Positions 42,973-52,528 of a DNA stretch of 64,000 nucleotides are shown here, in pieces. Position 1 is the first letter of the stretch. Each line of letters starts with the position of its first letter. Where the stretch lies: the NCBI RefSeq assembly GCF_019801145.1, contig NZ_JAHVJQ010000002.1:248001-312000 (forward strand). Reading direction: 5' to 3'. This stretch comes from Leisingera aquaemixtae (GTDB lineage Bacteria > Pseudomonadota > Alphaproteobacteria > Rhodobacterales > Rhodobacteraceae). The position numbers and the translations under genes were made by a program. The notes under the pieces were generated by a model. That model saw nothing but the letters and a program-made list of their open reading frames with translations. It had not been told where the DNA came from and did no database searches.

Positions 42973-43710
42973 TCAATCCTCGAAACAATCGGCCCGCCCG
43001 TCTGCGCGAATGGTGGCCGCTCCGTCCTGGATCTGCCGGGCCCGGCGCTGCACAAAGTTTGACGGCTTGCGGGCCGAACGCTCCTTGGGGTTGGGCAGCA
43101 CGGCGGCAATCAGCGCCGCCTGCCGGGCGCTCAGCTCGTCGGGGCCGACCCCGAAATACTTGCGCGCCGCCGCTTCGGCGCCGAACACGCCCTCATCCAT
43201 TTCGGCGACGTTCAGGTAGACCTCCAGGATGCGCCGCTTGCTCCAGACGATCTCCACCACCGGGGTCAGCAGCGTCTCCAGCACCTTGCGCGGCCAGCTG
43301 CGGCCCTGCCAAAGGAACACGTTCTTCACCACCTGCTGCGAAATGGTCGAGCCGCCGCGGCTGCCGCCGGCCTCGATTGCCGCCTGGATGGCGCGGGCAT
43401 CAAAGCCCCAATGGCGGCAGAACTGCGCATCCTCCGCCGCCACGACTGAGCGGGCCAGCACCGGCGAGATTTCCTCCAGCGGCACCCACATCCGGTCCAC
43501 CTCGCCCAGGCGGCGCTGCTCGGCCCAGATGGTATGGGTGATCGGCGGGTTCACCACCGAAAACAGCAGAATGAGAAAGAGAAACACCGCGGCAAGCGCC
43601 AGCGCGCCCCGCAATGCCCAGCGCCGCAGCCAGCGCAGCGGCTGAATCTTCAGCTTCGCTGTCTTCTTGCTGCTCTTGGTTTTCTTCTTTTTTGCAACTG
43701 CCTTGGCCAT
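42973..43710 (-). CDS. mtgA: monofunctional biosynthetic peptidoglycan transglycosylase
   Basis: A 245-residue GT51 glycosyltransferase that polymerises lipid II into glycan chains. A Lys-rich cytoplasmic N-terminus (MAKAVAKKKKTKSSKK) is followed by one transmembrane helix (about residues 32-53). Catalytic motifs are SRSVVAAEDAQFCRHWGFD-like EDAQFCRHWGFDARAIQAA (about 95-113), GGSTISQQVVKNVFLW (about 120-135) and KRRILEVYLNVAEMDEGVFGAEAA. A near-consensus -10, TATAGA (minus strand, about 43716-43721), lies just before the gene. Confidence 0.93.
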   Translation of the reverse strand: MAKAVAKKKKTKSSKKTAKLKIQPLRWLRRWALRGALALAAVFLFLILLFSVVNPPITHTIWAEQRRLGEVDRMWVPLEEISPVLARSVVAAEDAQFCRHWGFDARAIQAAIEAGGSRGGSTISQQVVKNVFLWQGRSWPRKVLETLLTPVVEIVWSKRRILEVYLNVAEMDEGVFGAEAAARKYFGVGPDELSARQAALIAAVLPNPKERSARKPSNFVQRRARQIQDGAATIRADGRADCFED

Positions 43711-43864
43711 GCCCCTCTATAGGACGGCCGCGAAGCATTCACAAAGGAACAGTTTGCTTGACGCCGCATTCCGCTGATCCGCGCGCCTGGGGCCGGCCCC
43801 GCCTGCAGCTGCGGCACAAACCTCCCGGAAAATTCCGGCTGGCAGCGGGAGGCCAGCAGATACG

Positions 43865-43895
43865 AAAAGCCCCGCAGGCACGGCCTGCGGGGCTT
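43865..43895 (-). terminator. intrinsic terminator of gltB
   Basis: AAGCCCCGCAGGC (43867-43879) and GCCTGCGGGGCTT (43883-43895) form a perfect 13-bp stem with an ACG loop. A T-run follows on the minus strand, 22 bases past the gltB stop. Confidence 0.92.
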
Positions 43896-43916
43896 GGTTT
43901 CATTCTCTAAGCAGGC

Positions 43917-46900
43917 TTATTCCGCCGGAATAGCCTCCTGCTCCTGCATCACCGGATGCGGCAGCTTGTCGAGCATCTCTTTCGGGCAGACCTGCAGGAA
44001 GTTCGCCTTCTCGATGTCCCAATGCTGCAGGATCTCTGCCGCCTTGCGGCTGCCGGTTTCCTCCAGATGGCGTTCGATCAGGGTTTTCAGCTCTGCCTCC
44101 CAATGCGCCACGGCAACCGGGCAGGTGACCAGCGATTCCATGTTCATCAGGGTCTCGGCCTTGCCCTCCGGATCGTACAGATAGGCCATGCCGCCGGTCA
44201 TGCCGGCGCCGAAGTTGGCACCGATCGAGCCCAGGATCACCGCAACGCCGCCGGTCATGTATTCGCAACCGCAGGCACCGCAGCCCTCGATCACCACCTT
44301 GGCGCCGGAGTTGCGGACCGCAAAGCGCTCGCCCGCGCGGCCGGCCGCAAACAGGTAGCCATCGGTGGCGCCGTACAGCACGGTATTGCCGATGATGGTG
44401 TTCTCGGACGCGGTCAGCGGGCTCACCTGCGGCGGGCGCACGACGATGGTCCCGCCCGACAGGCCCTTGCCGACATAGTCGTTGGCGTCGCCCGACACTT
44501 CCAGCTTCAGCCCCGGCGCTGCAAAGGCGCCCAGCGACTGGCCGGCGGACCCCTGCAGTTTCACCGTCAGGTGATCCGGCTGGAAGGAGTTCCGCATGCC
44601 GAAGTTGCGCACGATATGGCTGGAGGTGCGGGTGCCCACGGTGCGGTGGGTATTCTGCACCGCATAGGATAGCTGCATCTTCTCGCCGTCCTGCAGGAAG
44701 CGGGCGGCATCGCGCACGATTTCCGCATCCAGCGTGTCCGGCACCGCGTTGCGCTCCTTGTCGCGGTTGTAGGCGATATTGGCGGAGCCATCGACGGTGA
44801 TCAGCAGCGGGTTCAGGTCCAGGTCGTCCAGATGGGCAGAACCGCGCGACACCTGCGCCAGCAGGTCGGCCCGGCCGATCACCTCATCCAGCGAACGGGC
44901 GCCGATGGAGGCCAGGATTTCGCGCACTTCCTGGGCGTAGAAGGTGATCAGGTTCACCACCTTGTCCGCGTTGCCGGTGAACTTGGCACGCAGGCTCTCG
45001 TCCTGGGTGCAGACGCCGACCGGGCAGGTGTTGGACTGACACTGGCGCACCATGATGCAGCCCATGGCGATCAGCGCCGCGGTGCCGATGCCGTATTCCT
45101 CGGCCCCCAGCATCGCTGCCATCACGATATCGCGGCCGGTGCGCAGGCCGCCGTCGGTGCGCAGCGTCACCCGCTCGCGCAGGTTGTTCATCGCCAGCAC
45201 CTGATGCGCCTCGGTCAGGCCCATCTCCCACGGCAGGCCGGCGTATTTGATCGAGGTCGCAGGCGACGCCCCGGTGCCGCCGTTGTGGCCCGAAATCAGG
45301 ATGATGTCGGCCTTGGCCTTGGCAACGCCTGCTGCAATGGTGCCAACGCCGGAGGACGCCACCAGCTTCACCGTCACCTTGCAGCGCGGGTTGATCTGCT
45401 TCAGGTCGTAGATCAGCTGCGCCAGATCCTCGATCGAGTAGATGTCGTGGTGCGGCGGCGGCGAGATCAGCGTCACGCCCTTGGTCGAGTGGCGCAAGCG
45501 GGCGATCAGGTCGGTGACCTTCATCCCCGGCAGCTGGCCGCCCTCGCCGGGCTTGGCGCCCTGGGCCACCTTGATTTCCAGTTCCTCGCACTGGTTCAGA
45601 TATTCGGCGGTCACGCCAAAGCGGCCCGACGCCACCTGCTTGATCTTCGCAGACGGGTTGTCGCCGTTCGGCTCCGGCACAAAGTGCGCCGGATCTTCGC
45701 CGCCCTCGCCGGAGTCGGACTTGGCGCCGATCCGGTTCATCGCCACGTTCAGCGTCTTGTGCGCCTCGGGGCTCAGCGCGCCCAGCGACATGCCCGGGGT
45801 CACGAACCGTTTGCGGATCGAGGTGATCGATTCCACTTCCTCGATCGGCACCGGTTTGCCCAGCGGCTTGATCTGCAGAAGGTCGCGCAGGTGGATCGGC
45901 GGGTTCGACTGCATTTTCGCCGAATACTGCTTCCACAGCTCGTATGAGGCCCTATTGCAGGCCATCTGCATCATATGCATCGAGGTCGCTTCCCAGGCGT
46001 GGGTCTCCCCCGACTTCCGCGCCTTGTAGAAACCGCCGATCGGCAGGACGCCTTCCGGCGCCTTCCAGGCCTTGGCGTGGATTTCCTCTGCCTTCACCTG
46101 AATGCCGCTGACACCGATGCCGGAGATGCGCGAGGTCATGCCCGGGAAATACTCGGCGCACATGGCGCGGCTGAGGCCCACCGCCTCAAAGTTCAGGCCG
46201 CCGCGGTAGGAAGACACCACCGAGATCCCCATCTTGGCCATGATCTTCAGCAGGCCCTGGTCGATGGCTTCGCGGTAGCGGGCAACATTGTCGGTCAGCG
46301 AGCCGTCCAGCAGGCCGCGCTCGATACGGTCGGCCAGCGAATCCTCAGCCAGATAGGCGTTCACCACGGTGGCGCCGCAGCCGATCAGCACCGCAAAGTA
46401 ATGCGGGTCGATACATTCGGCAGAGCGGACGTTCAGCGAGCAGAAGGTGCGCAAGCCCTTGCGGGTCAGATGCGAATGCACGGCAGAGGTTGCCAGGATC
46501 ATCGGCATCGCCACTTTGCCCTCATCCGAATACTGGTCGGTCAGCACGATATGGCCGGCGCCGGAGCGCACCGCCTCCTCGGCCTCGGCCCGGATCCGCG
46601 CCAGCGCCGCATTCAGCGAGCCGCGGCCCGGCGCAAAGGTGCAGTCGATCTCCGCCAGCGGCGCGTTGAACTGCTCCACCAGCTTGTCCCACTGGGCGTT
46701 GCCCACAAACGGGCTTTCCAGCACGATGATCTCGGTCTGCGAGCTGTCCTCGTCCAGCACGTTCTTCAGGTTGCCGAAGCGGGTCTTCAGCGACATCACC
46801 CGGAATTCGCGCAAGCTGTCGATCGGCGGGTTGGTCACCTGAGAGAAGTTCTGGCGGAAGAAGTGGCTCAGCGGGCGGTACTGCTTGGACAGAACCGCAG

Positions 46901-48449
46901 ACGGGGTGTCATCCCCCATCGAGGCCAGTGCTTCCTTGCCGTCTTCGGCCATCGGCGCCAGGATCTGCTCCAGCTCCTCGATCGAATAGCCGGCCGCAAC
47001 CTGGCGGCGGCGCAGCTCTTCGCCGCTGAACAGCGGCTGCTCCGTCACCTTGGCCAGGGCCGCGTCCAGATCGTTGATCCGCTTGACCCAGTCGCCGAAC
47101 GGCAGCGCGCGGGCCAGCTTGTCCTTGATCTCGGTGTCGCGGAACAGCTTGCCCTTCTCCATGTCGACGGCCAGCATCTGGCCCGGGCCCAGCGCGCCCT
47201 TCTCGACCACGGTGGCCTCGTCAACCGGCACCATGCCCGCCTCGGAGCCCGCAATCACCAGCCCGTCGCCGGTCACCACATAGCGCATCGGGCGCAACCC
47301 GTTGCGGTCCAGGCCCGCGCAGACCCAGCGGCCGTCGGTCATCGCCAGCGCGGCGGGGCCGTCCCAGGGCTCCATCACCGAGTTGCAGTAGGAATACATG
47401 TCGCGCCAGGACTGGGGCAGTTCCACCGCCTGCTTGGACCAGCTTTCCGGCACCAGCATGGTCTTGGCCATCGGCGCGGAGCGGCCGGCGCGCACCAGAA
47501 CCTCGAACACACCATCCAGCGCCGCGGAGTCGGACGCGCCGCCCGGCACGATCGGTTTGATGTCCTCGGCATAGTCGCCAAAGGTCGCCGACGCCATGCG
47601 GATCTCATGGCTCTTCATCCAGTTCAGGTTGCCCTTCAGCGTGTTGATCTCGCCGTTGTGGGCCAGCATGCGGAACGGCTGCGCCAGCCACCACTGCGGG
47701 AACGTGTTGGTAGAATAGCGCTGGTGATAGATCGCAAAGGCGCTCTCGAACCGATCATCCATCAGGTCCGGGTAGAACACCGCCACCTGCTCTGCCAGCA
47801 TCATCCCCTTGTAGATGATCGAGCGGCAGGACAGCGACGCGATATACAGGCCCGAGATCGCCGCGGCATTGGCCGCTTTCTCGATCCGGCGGCGGATCAC
47901 GTAAAGCTCGCGCTCAAAGGTTTCCTCGTCCACGCCCTTGGCGTTGGAAATCAGGATCTGCTCGATCTCGGGGCGGGTCGCATTGGCCTTTTCACCCAGG
48001 CAGGCCACATCCACCGGCACATGGCGCCAGCCGTAGATGGAATAGCCCATGCGCAGAACTTCGGTCTCGACGATGGTCCGGCAGCGTTCCTGGGCGCCGA
48101 AATCGGTGCGCGGCAGGAACACCTGGCCCACCGCCATCAGCTCATCCTGGCGCGGCTCATGGCCGGTGCGGCGGATCTGGTCATAGAAGAACGGAACCGG
48201 GATCTGCACGTGGATGCCCGCGCCGTCGCCGGTCTTGCCGTCGGCATCCACAGCGCCGCGGTGCCAGATCGCCTTCAGCGCATCGATGCCGGCCTCAACC
48301 ACCTTGCGGCTTTTCTTGCCGTCAACCGAAACCACCAGGCCAACGCCGCAGGAGGAATGCTCTTCCTCCTCGGAATACAGGCCGTTATCAGCCATCCACT
48401 TGCGCTTGGCTTCCTCGGCGCGCACCCAATCGGCATCATATTTGGTCAT
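43917..48449 (-). CDS. gltB: glutamate synthase (NADPH) large subunit
   Basis: The 1510-residue alpha subunit of GOGAT. It has an N-terminal glutamine amidotransferase whose nucleophile is Cys34 after an expected propeptide (EEHSSCGVGLV), a central domain, the FMN-binding synthase domain (about 830-1210) with the 3Fe-4S cysteines in MVRQCQSNTCPVGVC, and the C-terminal beta-helix GXGXG repeats. It makes two glutamates from glutamine and 2-oxoglutarate with electrons from GltD. The start overlaps the stop of a GFA-family gene by 4 bases. It ends at a strong terminator. Confidence 0.98.
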   Translation of the reverse strand: MTKYDADWVRAEEAKRKWMADNGLYSEEEEHSSCGVGLVVSVDGKKSRKVVEAGIDALKAIWHRGAVDADGKTGDGAGIHVQIPVPFFYDQIRRTGHEPRQDELMAVGQVFLPRTDFGAQERCRTIVETEVLRMGYSIYGWRHVPVDVACLGEKANATRPEIEQILISNAKGVDEETFERELYVIRRRIEKAANAAAISGLYIASLSCRSIIYKGMMLAEQVAVFYPDLMDDRFESAFAIYHQRYSTNTFPQWWLAQPFRMLAHNGEINTLKGNLNWMKSHEIRMASATFGDYAEDIKPIVPGGASDSAALDGVFEVLVRAGRSAPMAKTMLVPESWSKQAVELPQSWRDMYSYCNSVMEPWDGPAALAMTDGRWVCAGLDRNGLRPMRYVVTGDGLVIAGSEAGMVPVDEATVVEKGALGPGQMLAVDMEKGKLFRDTEIKDKLARALPFGDWVKRINDLDAALAKVTEQPLFSGEELRRRQVAAGYSIEELEQILAPMAEDGKEALASMGDDTPSAVLSKQYRPLSHFFRQNFSQVTNPPIDSLREFRVMSLKTRFGNLKNVLDEDSSQTEIIVLESPFVGNAQWDKLVEQFNAPLAEIDCTFAPGRGSLNAALARIRAEAEEAVRSGAGHIVLTDQYSDEGKVAMPMILATSAVHSHLTRKGLRTFCSLNVRSAECIDPHYFAVLIGCGATVVNAYLAEDSLADRIERGLLDGSLTDNVARYREAIDQGLLKIMAKMGISVVSSYRGGLNFEAVGLSRAMCAEYFPGMTSRISGIGVSGIQVKAEEIHAKAWKAPEGVLPIGGFYKARKSGETHAWEATSMHMMQMACNRASYELWKQYSAKMQSNPPIHLRDLLQIKPLGKPVPIEEVESITSIRKRFVTPGMSLGALSPEAHKTLNVAMNRIGAKSDSGEGGEDPAHFVPEPNGDNPSAKIKQVASGRFGVTAEYLNQCEELEIKVAQGAKPGEGGQLPGMKVTDLIARLRHSTKGVTLISPPPHHDIYSIEDLAQLIYDLKQINPRCKVTVKLVASSGVGTIAAGVAKAKADIILISGHNGGTGASPATSIKYAGLPWEMGLTEAHQVLAMNNLRERVTLRTDGGLRTGRDIVMAAMLGAEEYGIGTAALIAMGCIMVRQCQSNTCPVGVCTQDESLRAKFTGNADKVVNLITFYAQEVREILASIGARSLDEVIGRADLLAQVSRGSAHLDDLDLNPLLITVDGSANIAYNRDKERNAVPDTLDAEIVRDAARFLQDGEKMQLSYAVQNTHRTVGTRTSSHIVRNFGMRNSFQPDHLTVKLQGSAGQSLGAFAAPGLKLEVSGDANDYVGKGLSGGTIVVRPPQVSPLTASENTIIGNTVLYGATDGYLFAAGRAGERFAVRNSGAKVVIEGCGACGCEYMTGGVAVILGSIGANFGAGMTGGMAYLYDPEGKAETLMNMESLVTCPVAVAHWEAELKTLIERHLEETGSRKAAEILQHWDIEKANFLQVCPKEMLDKLPHPVMQEQEAIPAE

Positions 48450-48886
48450 TGGCTGTTTCCTTCTACGGAGGGGGCGAACATCTCGATCACGTCAGCGCCG
48501 GTCAGTTTCCGGCTGCTGCTGTCGAAGGCGTAGCCCGCTGGCTTCTTGTCGATGTAAAGTTCCAGGCGCAACTCGTTGCCGCCTGCGTTTTCAAAGAGGC
48601 CAGCCGACATCTGCGTCTGGCCCTTATGTTCTCCTGCGGTCATCCGGTACCACAGCGACGATCCGCATTTGCCGCAGAACGCCCGCTCGGCCCAGCCGGA
48701 GGACTCATAGGTCTGCACCGGGCCCAGCGCCGCATAACCGCTGGCCGCCTGAAAGCTCAGGTAAGGGCCGCTGGCCCAGCGCTGGCACATTTCGCAGTGG
48801 CAGGCGGAAATGGAAGCGCGCGCAGGGGTGGCGGTGACGGTTACCGCGCCGCACATGCATTGTCCCTTCAGTTCGCTCATATCCAT
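48446..48886 (-). CDS. GFA-family (glutathione-dependent formaldehyde-activating-like) zinc protein
   Basis: A 146-residue protein. The start at 48886 follows AGAAGGACA. The zinc ligands are in GQCMCGAVTV (about residues 9-18), SACHCEMCQRW (about 28-38) and FCGKCGSSLWY (about 70-80), the GFA/CENP-V pattern. Gfa itself was named for S-hydroxymethylglutathione formation, but most relatives have no proven reaction. It is placed between gltD and gltB, with the stop overlapping the gltB start, so it is presumably expressed with GOGAT. Confidence 0.9.
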   Translation of the reverse strand: MDMSELKGQCMCGAVTVTATPARASISACHCEMCQRWASGPYLSFQAASGYAALGPVQTYESSGWAERAFCGKCGSSLWYRMTAGEHKGQTQMSAGLFENAGGNELRLELYIDKKPAGYAFDSSSRKLTGADVIEMFAPSVEGNSQ

Positions 48887-48946
48887 TGTCCTTCTGCTGG
48901 CTGGGTCAGCATCGCTGACCTTGCTGCGTTTCCCGGCTGTTCCGCC

Positions 48947-48982
48947 GGTGCACAGGGGGTGCACAGACGGTGTACAGGGGGT
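48947..48982. repeat. three 11-bp direct repeats between gltD and the GFA gene
   Basis: GGTGCACAGGG, GGTGCACAGAC and GGTGTACAGGG follow one another exactly, with a partial fourth GGTG. The unit contains the palindrome GTGCAC/GTGTAC. They lie in the 102-base gap upstream of the GFA start. Operator, decayed hairpin or replication slippage are all possible. Confidence 0.55.
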
Positions 48983-48988
48983 GCCGGC

Positions 48989-50428
48989 CTATTCCGCCGC
49001 CACCGCGGCCTTGCTGTTGAAGTTTTCGATGATCGCTTCGGCGCAGTCACGGCCGTCCTTGATCGCCCAGACCACCAGCGATGCGCCGCGCACGATGTCA
49101 CCCACCGCATAGACACCGTCCAGCTCGGTCGCGCCGGATTTGAACGCTGCCTTGATGGTGCCCCAGCGGGTCACTGGCAGCTCCGGCTGATTCCACAGGA
49201 CGGGCAGCTCTTCCGGCTCAAAGCCCAGCGCCTTGATAACCAGGTCGGCCTCCTCGACATAATCTGCGCCTTCGATCACTTCCGGCGCCTGGCGGCCCGA
49301 GGCGTCCGGCTGGCCCAGGCGCATCTTCTGAACCATCACGCCGGCAACCTTGCCGCCTTCATCGGTGAAGCCCTTGGGCGCCGACAGCCACTCGAAGACC
49401 ACGCCTTCTTCCTCGGCGTTCTGGGTTTCCCGCTGCGAGCCCGGCATATTGGCCCGGTCGCGGCGGTAAAGGCATTTGACGCTAGTTGCGCCCTGGCGGA
49501 TCGAAGTGCGCACGCAGTCCATCGCGGTATCACCGCCGCCGATCACCACAACCTTTTTGCCTTCTGCATTCAGGCTGCCGTTGTCGAACTCAGCAACTTC
49601 GTCGCCAAAGCTCTTCTTGTTCGAGGCACACAGGAAGTCGATCGCCTTGACGATGCCTTCCGAGCCGCTGCCCGGCATCGCCAGATCGCGCGATTTATAG
49701 ACGCCGGTGGCGATGATCACCGCGTCATGCTTTTTGCGGATTTCCTCGAACGAGATGTCCTCGCCCACGTTGCAGTTCAGGACAAAGGTCACGCCGCCGT
49801 CGGCCAGCAGCTTGTTGCGGCGCTCCACCACGTCCTTTTCCAGCTTGAAGCTGGGGATGCCGTACATCAGCAGACCGCCGGAACGGTCATAGCGGTCGTA
49901 AACAGTGACCTGCACCCCCGCCTTGCGCAGCATGTCCGCCGCCGCCAGGCCGCCGGGGCCGGCGCCGATGATGCCGACGCTCTCGCTGCGCTCGGCCAGC
50001 GGAGCCGCCGGCTTCACCCAGCCGTTTTCCCAGGCGGTGTCGGTGATGTATTTCTCAACCGAACCGATGGTCACGGTGCCATGGCCCGACTGCTCGATCA
50101 CGCAGTTGCCTTCGCACAGGCGGTCCTGCGGGCAGATGCGGCCGCAGATTTCCGGGAAGGTGTTGGTGGCCTGGCTGGTGGCATAGGCCTCTTCCAGGCG
50201 GCCGGTGGCGGTCAGGCGCAGCCAGTCGGGGATGTTGTTGTGCAGGGGGCAGTGGCTCTGGCAATACGGCACGCCGCACTGGCTGCAGCGGCTGGCCTGC
50301 TCTTCGGCCTTGGCAGCAGCGTACTCTGCGTAAATCTCTTTGAAGTCTTCCTTGCGTACACTTGCGTCACGCTTTTCCGGCATGTCGCGTTCGATCTGCA
50401 CAAATTTCAGCATCGGTTGCTTGGCCAC
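48989..50428 (-). CDS. gltD: glutamate synthase (NADPH) small subunit
   Basis: The 479-residue beta subunit that passes electrons from NADPH through FAD and Fe-S clusters to GltB. N-terminal cluster cysteines are Cys48, Cys51, Cys56 and Cys60 (CSQCGVPYCQSHC) plus CGRICPQDRLCEGNC (about residues 92-106). FAD-binding is GIIGAGPGGLAAADML (about 150-165), NADPH-binding is VVIGGGDTAMDCVRT (about 290-304), and the GDIVRGASLVVWAI closing motif is near 450. The start is a GTG at 50428 with GGAG upstream. It precedes the GFA gene and gltB in one operon. Confidence 0.96.
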   Translation of the reverse strand: MAKQPMLKFVQIERDMPEKRDASVRKEDFKEIYAEYAAAKAEEQASRCSQCGVPYCQSHCPLHNNIPDWLRLTATGRLEEAYATSQATNTFPEICGRICPQDRLCEGNCVIEQSGHGTVTIGSVEKYITDTAWENGWVKPAAPLAERSESVGIIGAGPGGLAAADMLRKAGVQVTVYDRYDRSGGLLMYGIPSFKLEKDVVERRNKLLADGGVTFVLNCNVGEDISFEEIRKKHDAVIIATGVYKSRDLAMPGSGSEGIVKAIDFLCASNKKSFGDEVAEFDNGSLNAEGKKVVVIGGGDTAMDCVRTSIRQGATSVKCLYRRDRANMPGSQRETQNAEEEGVVFEWLSAPKGFTDEGGKVAGVMVQKMRLGQPDASGRQAPEVIEGADYVEEADLVIKALGFEPEELPVLWNQPELPVTRWGTIKAAFKSGATELDGVYAVGDIVRGASLVVWAIKDGRDCAEAIIENFNSKAAVAAE

Positions 50429-50670
50429 GGGCTGGACTCCATCGTTTGTCTGGCTGCGCAGGCACCATTTCGGGTACGGATACGCTTTTATGTCAACTTT
50501 GCTGACCTATTTTGCCAGCGCTTAATTTCTGATACCGTGTTTGACGGAAATGTACAGGAATTTTAGGCCCGATTCGGACCTTAATATCTGCTTTCCAATC
50601 CAGTGCCGGGATTTATACAGAGTCGCGACAGTTTACCGCCCCTTCGAGGCCAGCAGGAGATGATTTGCGG

Positions 50671-51477
50671 ATGCCGCTTTTCCAATTGATTCTGGTTGCA
50701 CTTATCCAAGGCCTCACGGAATTCCTGCCCGTTTCCTCCTCCGGCCACCTGATTCTCTTGCCCGGCCTCACGGGCCTCGAAGATCAGGGCCAAGTAGTCG
50801 ACGTGGCCGTGCACGCAGGCACCCTGGCAGCGGTTATGCTCTATTTCTGGGGCGACGTGCGCGAAGGTTTGCTTGGCCTGCCCCGCGCCCTTTCCGGCCG
50901 CACCGACACTCCGGGGTCCAAACTAGCGATGGGACTGATCATCGCCACTATTCCCACCGTCATGGTTGGTACCTTGCTATATTGCACCGGGCTCAGCCTG
51001 GCGATGCGGTCGATCACCGTGATCGGCTGGGCAATGCTGGGCTTTGGCCTGGTGATGTACTGGGCCGACCAGAAAGGCAGCGAAGAAAAACAGGCCGCTG
51101 ACTGGGGCACGCGCGACGCTCTGATCATGGGCCTATGGCAGATGCTGGCGCTGGTTCCCGGCACATCACGCTCCGGTATCACTATTACTGGCGCCCGCCA
51201 GCTGGGTTACACGCGCGAGGAAGGTGCCCGGATTGCAATGCTGATGTCGATTCCATCGATCTTTGCCTCCGCTGTTCTGCTAGGTACTGGTGTAGCGCTG
51301 GAGGCCAATACCGCCCTGTTGCGCGATGCCGCCATTGCCGCGGCACTGGCGATGCTCTCGGCGCTTGCCGCGCTCAGCCTGATGATGCGGCTGCTGCGCT
51401 CGGTCAGCTTCACGCCTTATGTGATCTACCGGGTGATCCTGGGCACGGTGCTTCTGGCCATCGCCTACAGCAGCTGA
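50671..51477 (+). CDS. uppP: undecaprenyl-diphosphatase
   Basis: A 268-residue inner-membrane phosphatase that recycles undecaprenyl pyrophosphate for cell-wall synthesis. Both BacA signatures are present: QGLTEFLPVSSSGHL (about residues 12-26) and LVPGTSRSGITITGARQLGY (about 160-180). About eight transmembrane helices are predicted. ATG at 50671 or TTG at 50665 could be the start (AGGAG at 50655-50659); the ATG gives the usual N-terminus. Confidence 0.95.
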   Translation: MPLFQLILVALIQGLTEFLPVSSSGHLILLPGLTGLEDQGQVVDVAVHAGTLAAVMLYFWGDVREGLLGLPRALSGRTDTPGSKLAMGLIIATIPTVMVGTLLYCTGLSLAMRSITVIGWAMLGFGLVMYWADQKGSEEKQAADWGTRDALIMGLWQMLALVPGTSRSGITITGARQLGYTREEGARIAMLMSIPSIFASAVLLGTGVALEANTALLRDAAIAAALAMLSALAALSLMMRLLRSVSFTPYVIYRVILGTVLLAIAYSS

Positions 51478-51489
51478 ACCGGAAAGGAA

Positions 51490-51514
51490 AAAGCGCGGGG
51501 CTGCCCCGCGCTTT
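51490..51514. terminator. bidirectional terminator between uppP and the NDUFA9-like gene
   Basis: AAAGCGCGGGG (51490-51500) and CCCCGCGCTTT (51504-51514) form a perfect 11-bp stem with a 3-base loop, with A-runs to the left and T to the right. It serves two convergent genes. Confidence 0.9.
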
Positions 51515-51538
51515 CAAAGCTTCGACTCGTTTCGAAAA

Positions 51539-52528
51539 TCAGGCGCCGTTACGCAGATTGCGGGCGGAGCTGGTCATCTCGTCATACTGGCCGGAGGGGC
51601 GGAACTTCCACAGGTAATCCGGCAGCACCGAGCCAGCGTTCACCGGGTCGATGCCCAGATCCGCAAAACCCTTGGCGCCGTCGGATACCACGTTGTCCGA
51701 CTTCAGGCTTTTCAGCTGATCGCGGGTCAGCATCTTGTTCTCGATCAGCTGGAAGCTGGCGAACTGCAGCATGTCAAAGCCGAAAGCCACCAGCTTCGCC
51801 ATGAAACCGGGCAGCGAGATGATGACGCGGCGGCGGTGAATGACCTCCAGCATCTGCTCCATCAGCGCGCGGAAGGTTTTGACTTCCGGCCCGCCCAGTT
51901 CATAGACTCCGCCTTCGGCCTCGCCCAGCGCGCCCTTGACCGCAGCCTTGGCCACATCATCCACAAACACAGGCTGGAACCTGGTGCCGCCTGCGGCAAT
52001 CGGCAGGAAGGGCGACAGGCGGGTCATACCAGCAAACCGGTTGAAGAAGCCGTCCTCTGCCCCGAAGATCACCGAGGGGCGCAGGATCACCGCGCCCGGG
52101 AAATGCTGCTGCACAGCAGCTTCGCCGGCGGCCTTGGTGCGGGAATAGCCGCTGGCGGCATCCGCATCGGCGCCAATCGCCGAGATATGCACCAGATTGG
52201 CAACGCCCTGCTGCGACGCGATGCGCGCGATGCGGCCCGCGCCTTCGGCATGGATGGCACCAAAAGTGTTCTTGCCCAGCTCGTTCAGCACGCCAACGCA
52301 GTTCACCACTGCATCCGCCCCCTGCATCACCGACGCGACCGAAATATCGTCGCGGATGTTGCAGAACACCGGCTCCACCTGGCCCGGAACACCGTAGGGT
52401 TTCACATGCATGGCTTCATTGGGGCGGCGCACGGCGACCCGCACCCGCCAGCCTTCCTTGGCCATGCGCCGCGCGATGTAGCGGCCCACGAATCCGGATC
52501 CGCCGTAGATCGTGACCAGTTTGGACAT
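51539..52528 (-). CDS. complex I NDUFA9-like NAD(P)-binding protein
   Basis: A 329-residue atypical SDR. MSKLVTIYGGSGFVGRYIARRMAKEG is the cofactor loop; VNCVGVL, NLVHISAIGADADAASGYSRTKAAGE (Tyr-x-x-x-Lys present, about residues 124-149) and LRPSVIFGAEDGFFNRFAGM follow. Alphaproteobacterial homologs are grouped with the NDUFA9 subunit of mitochondrial complex I. Whether it joins complex I here is unknown, and the nuo operon is not in this window. A second ATG one codon upstream (52531) is possible; AGGAG is better spaced for 52528. Confidence 0.9.
   Translation of the reverse strand: MSKLVTIYGGSGFVGRYIARRMAKEGWRVRVAVRRPNEAMHVKPYGVPGQVEPVFCNIRDDISVASVMQGADAVVNCVGVLNELGKNTFGAIHAEGAGRIARIASQQGVANLVHISAIGADADAASGYSRTKAAGEAAVQQHFPGAVILRPSVIFGAEDGFFNRFAGMTRLSPFLPIAAGGTRFQPVFVDDVAKAAVKGALGEAEGGVYELGGPEVKTFRALMEQMLEVIHRRRVIISLPGFMAKLVAFGFDMLQFASFQLIENKMLTRDQLKSLKSDNVVSDGAKGFADLGIDPVNAGSVLPDYLWKFRPSGQYDEMTSSARNLRNGA

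Noticed and set aside
45975-48533. 852-codon open frame antisense to gltB
   Set aside because: It mirrors gltB codon structure. No recognisable domain and an implausible His/Arg/Gln-rich composition; long antisense frames are expected in GC-rich coding DNA.
48449-50566. 705-codon frame antisense to the GFA and gltD genes
   Set aside because: It covers two genes with well-supported Fe-S/FAD and zinc motifs on the other strand and shows no family resemblance.
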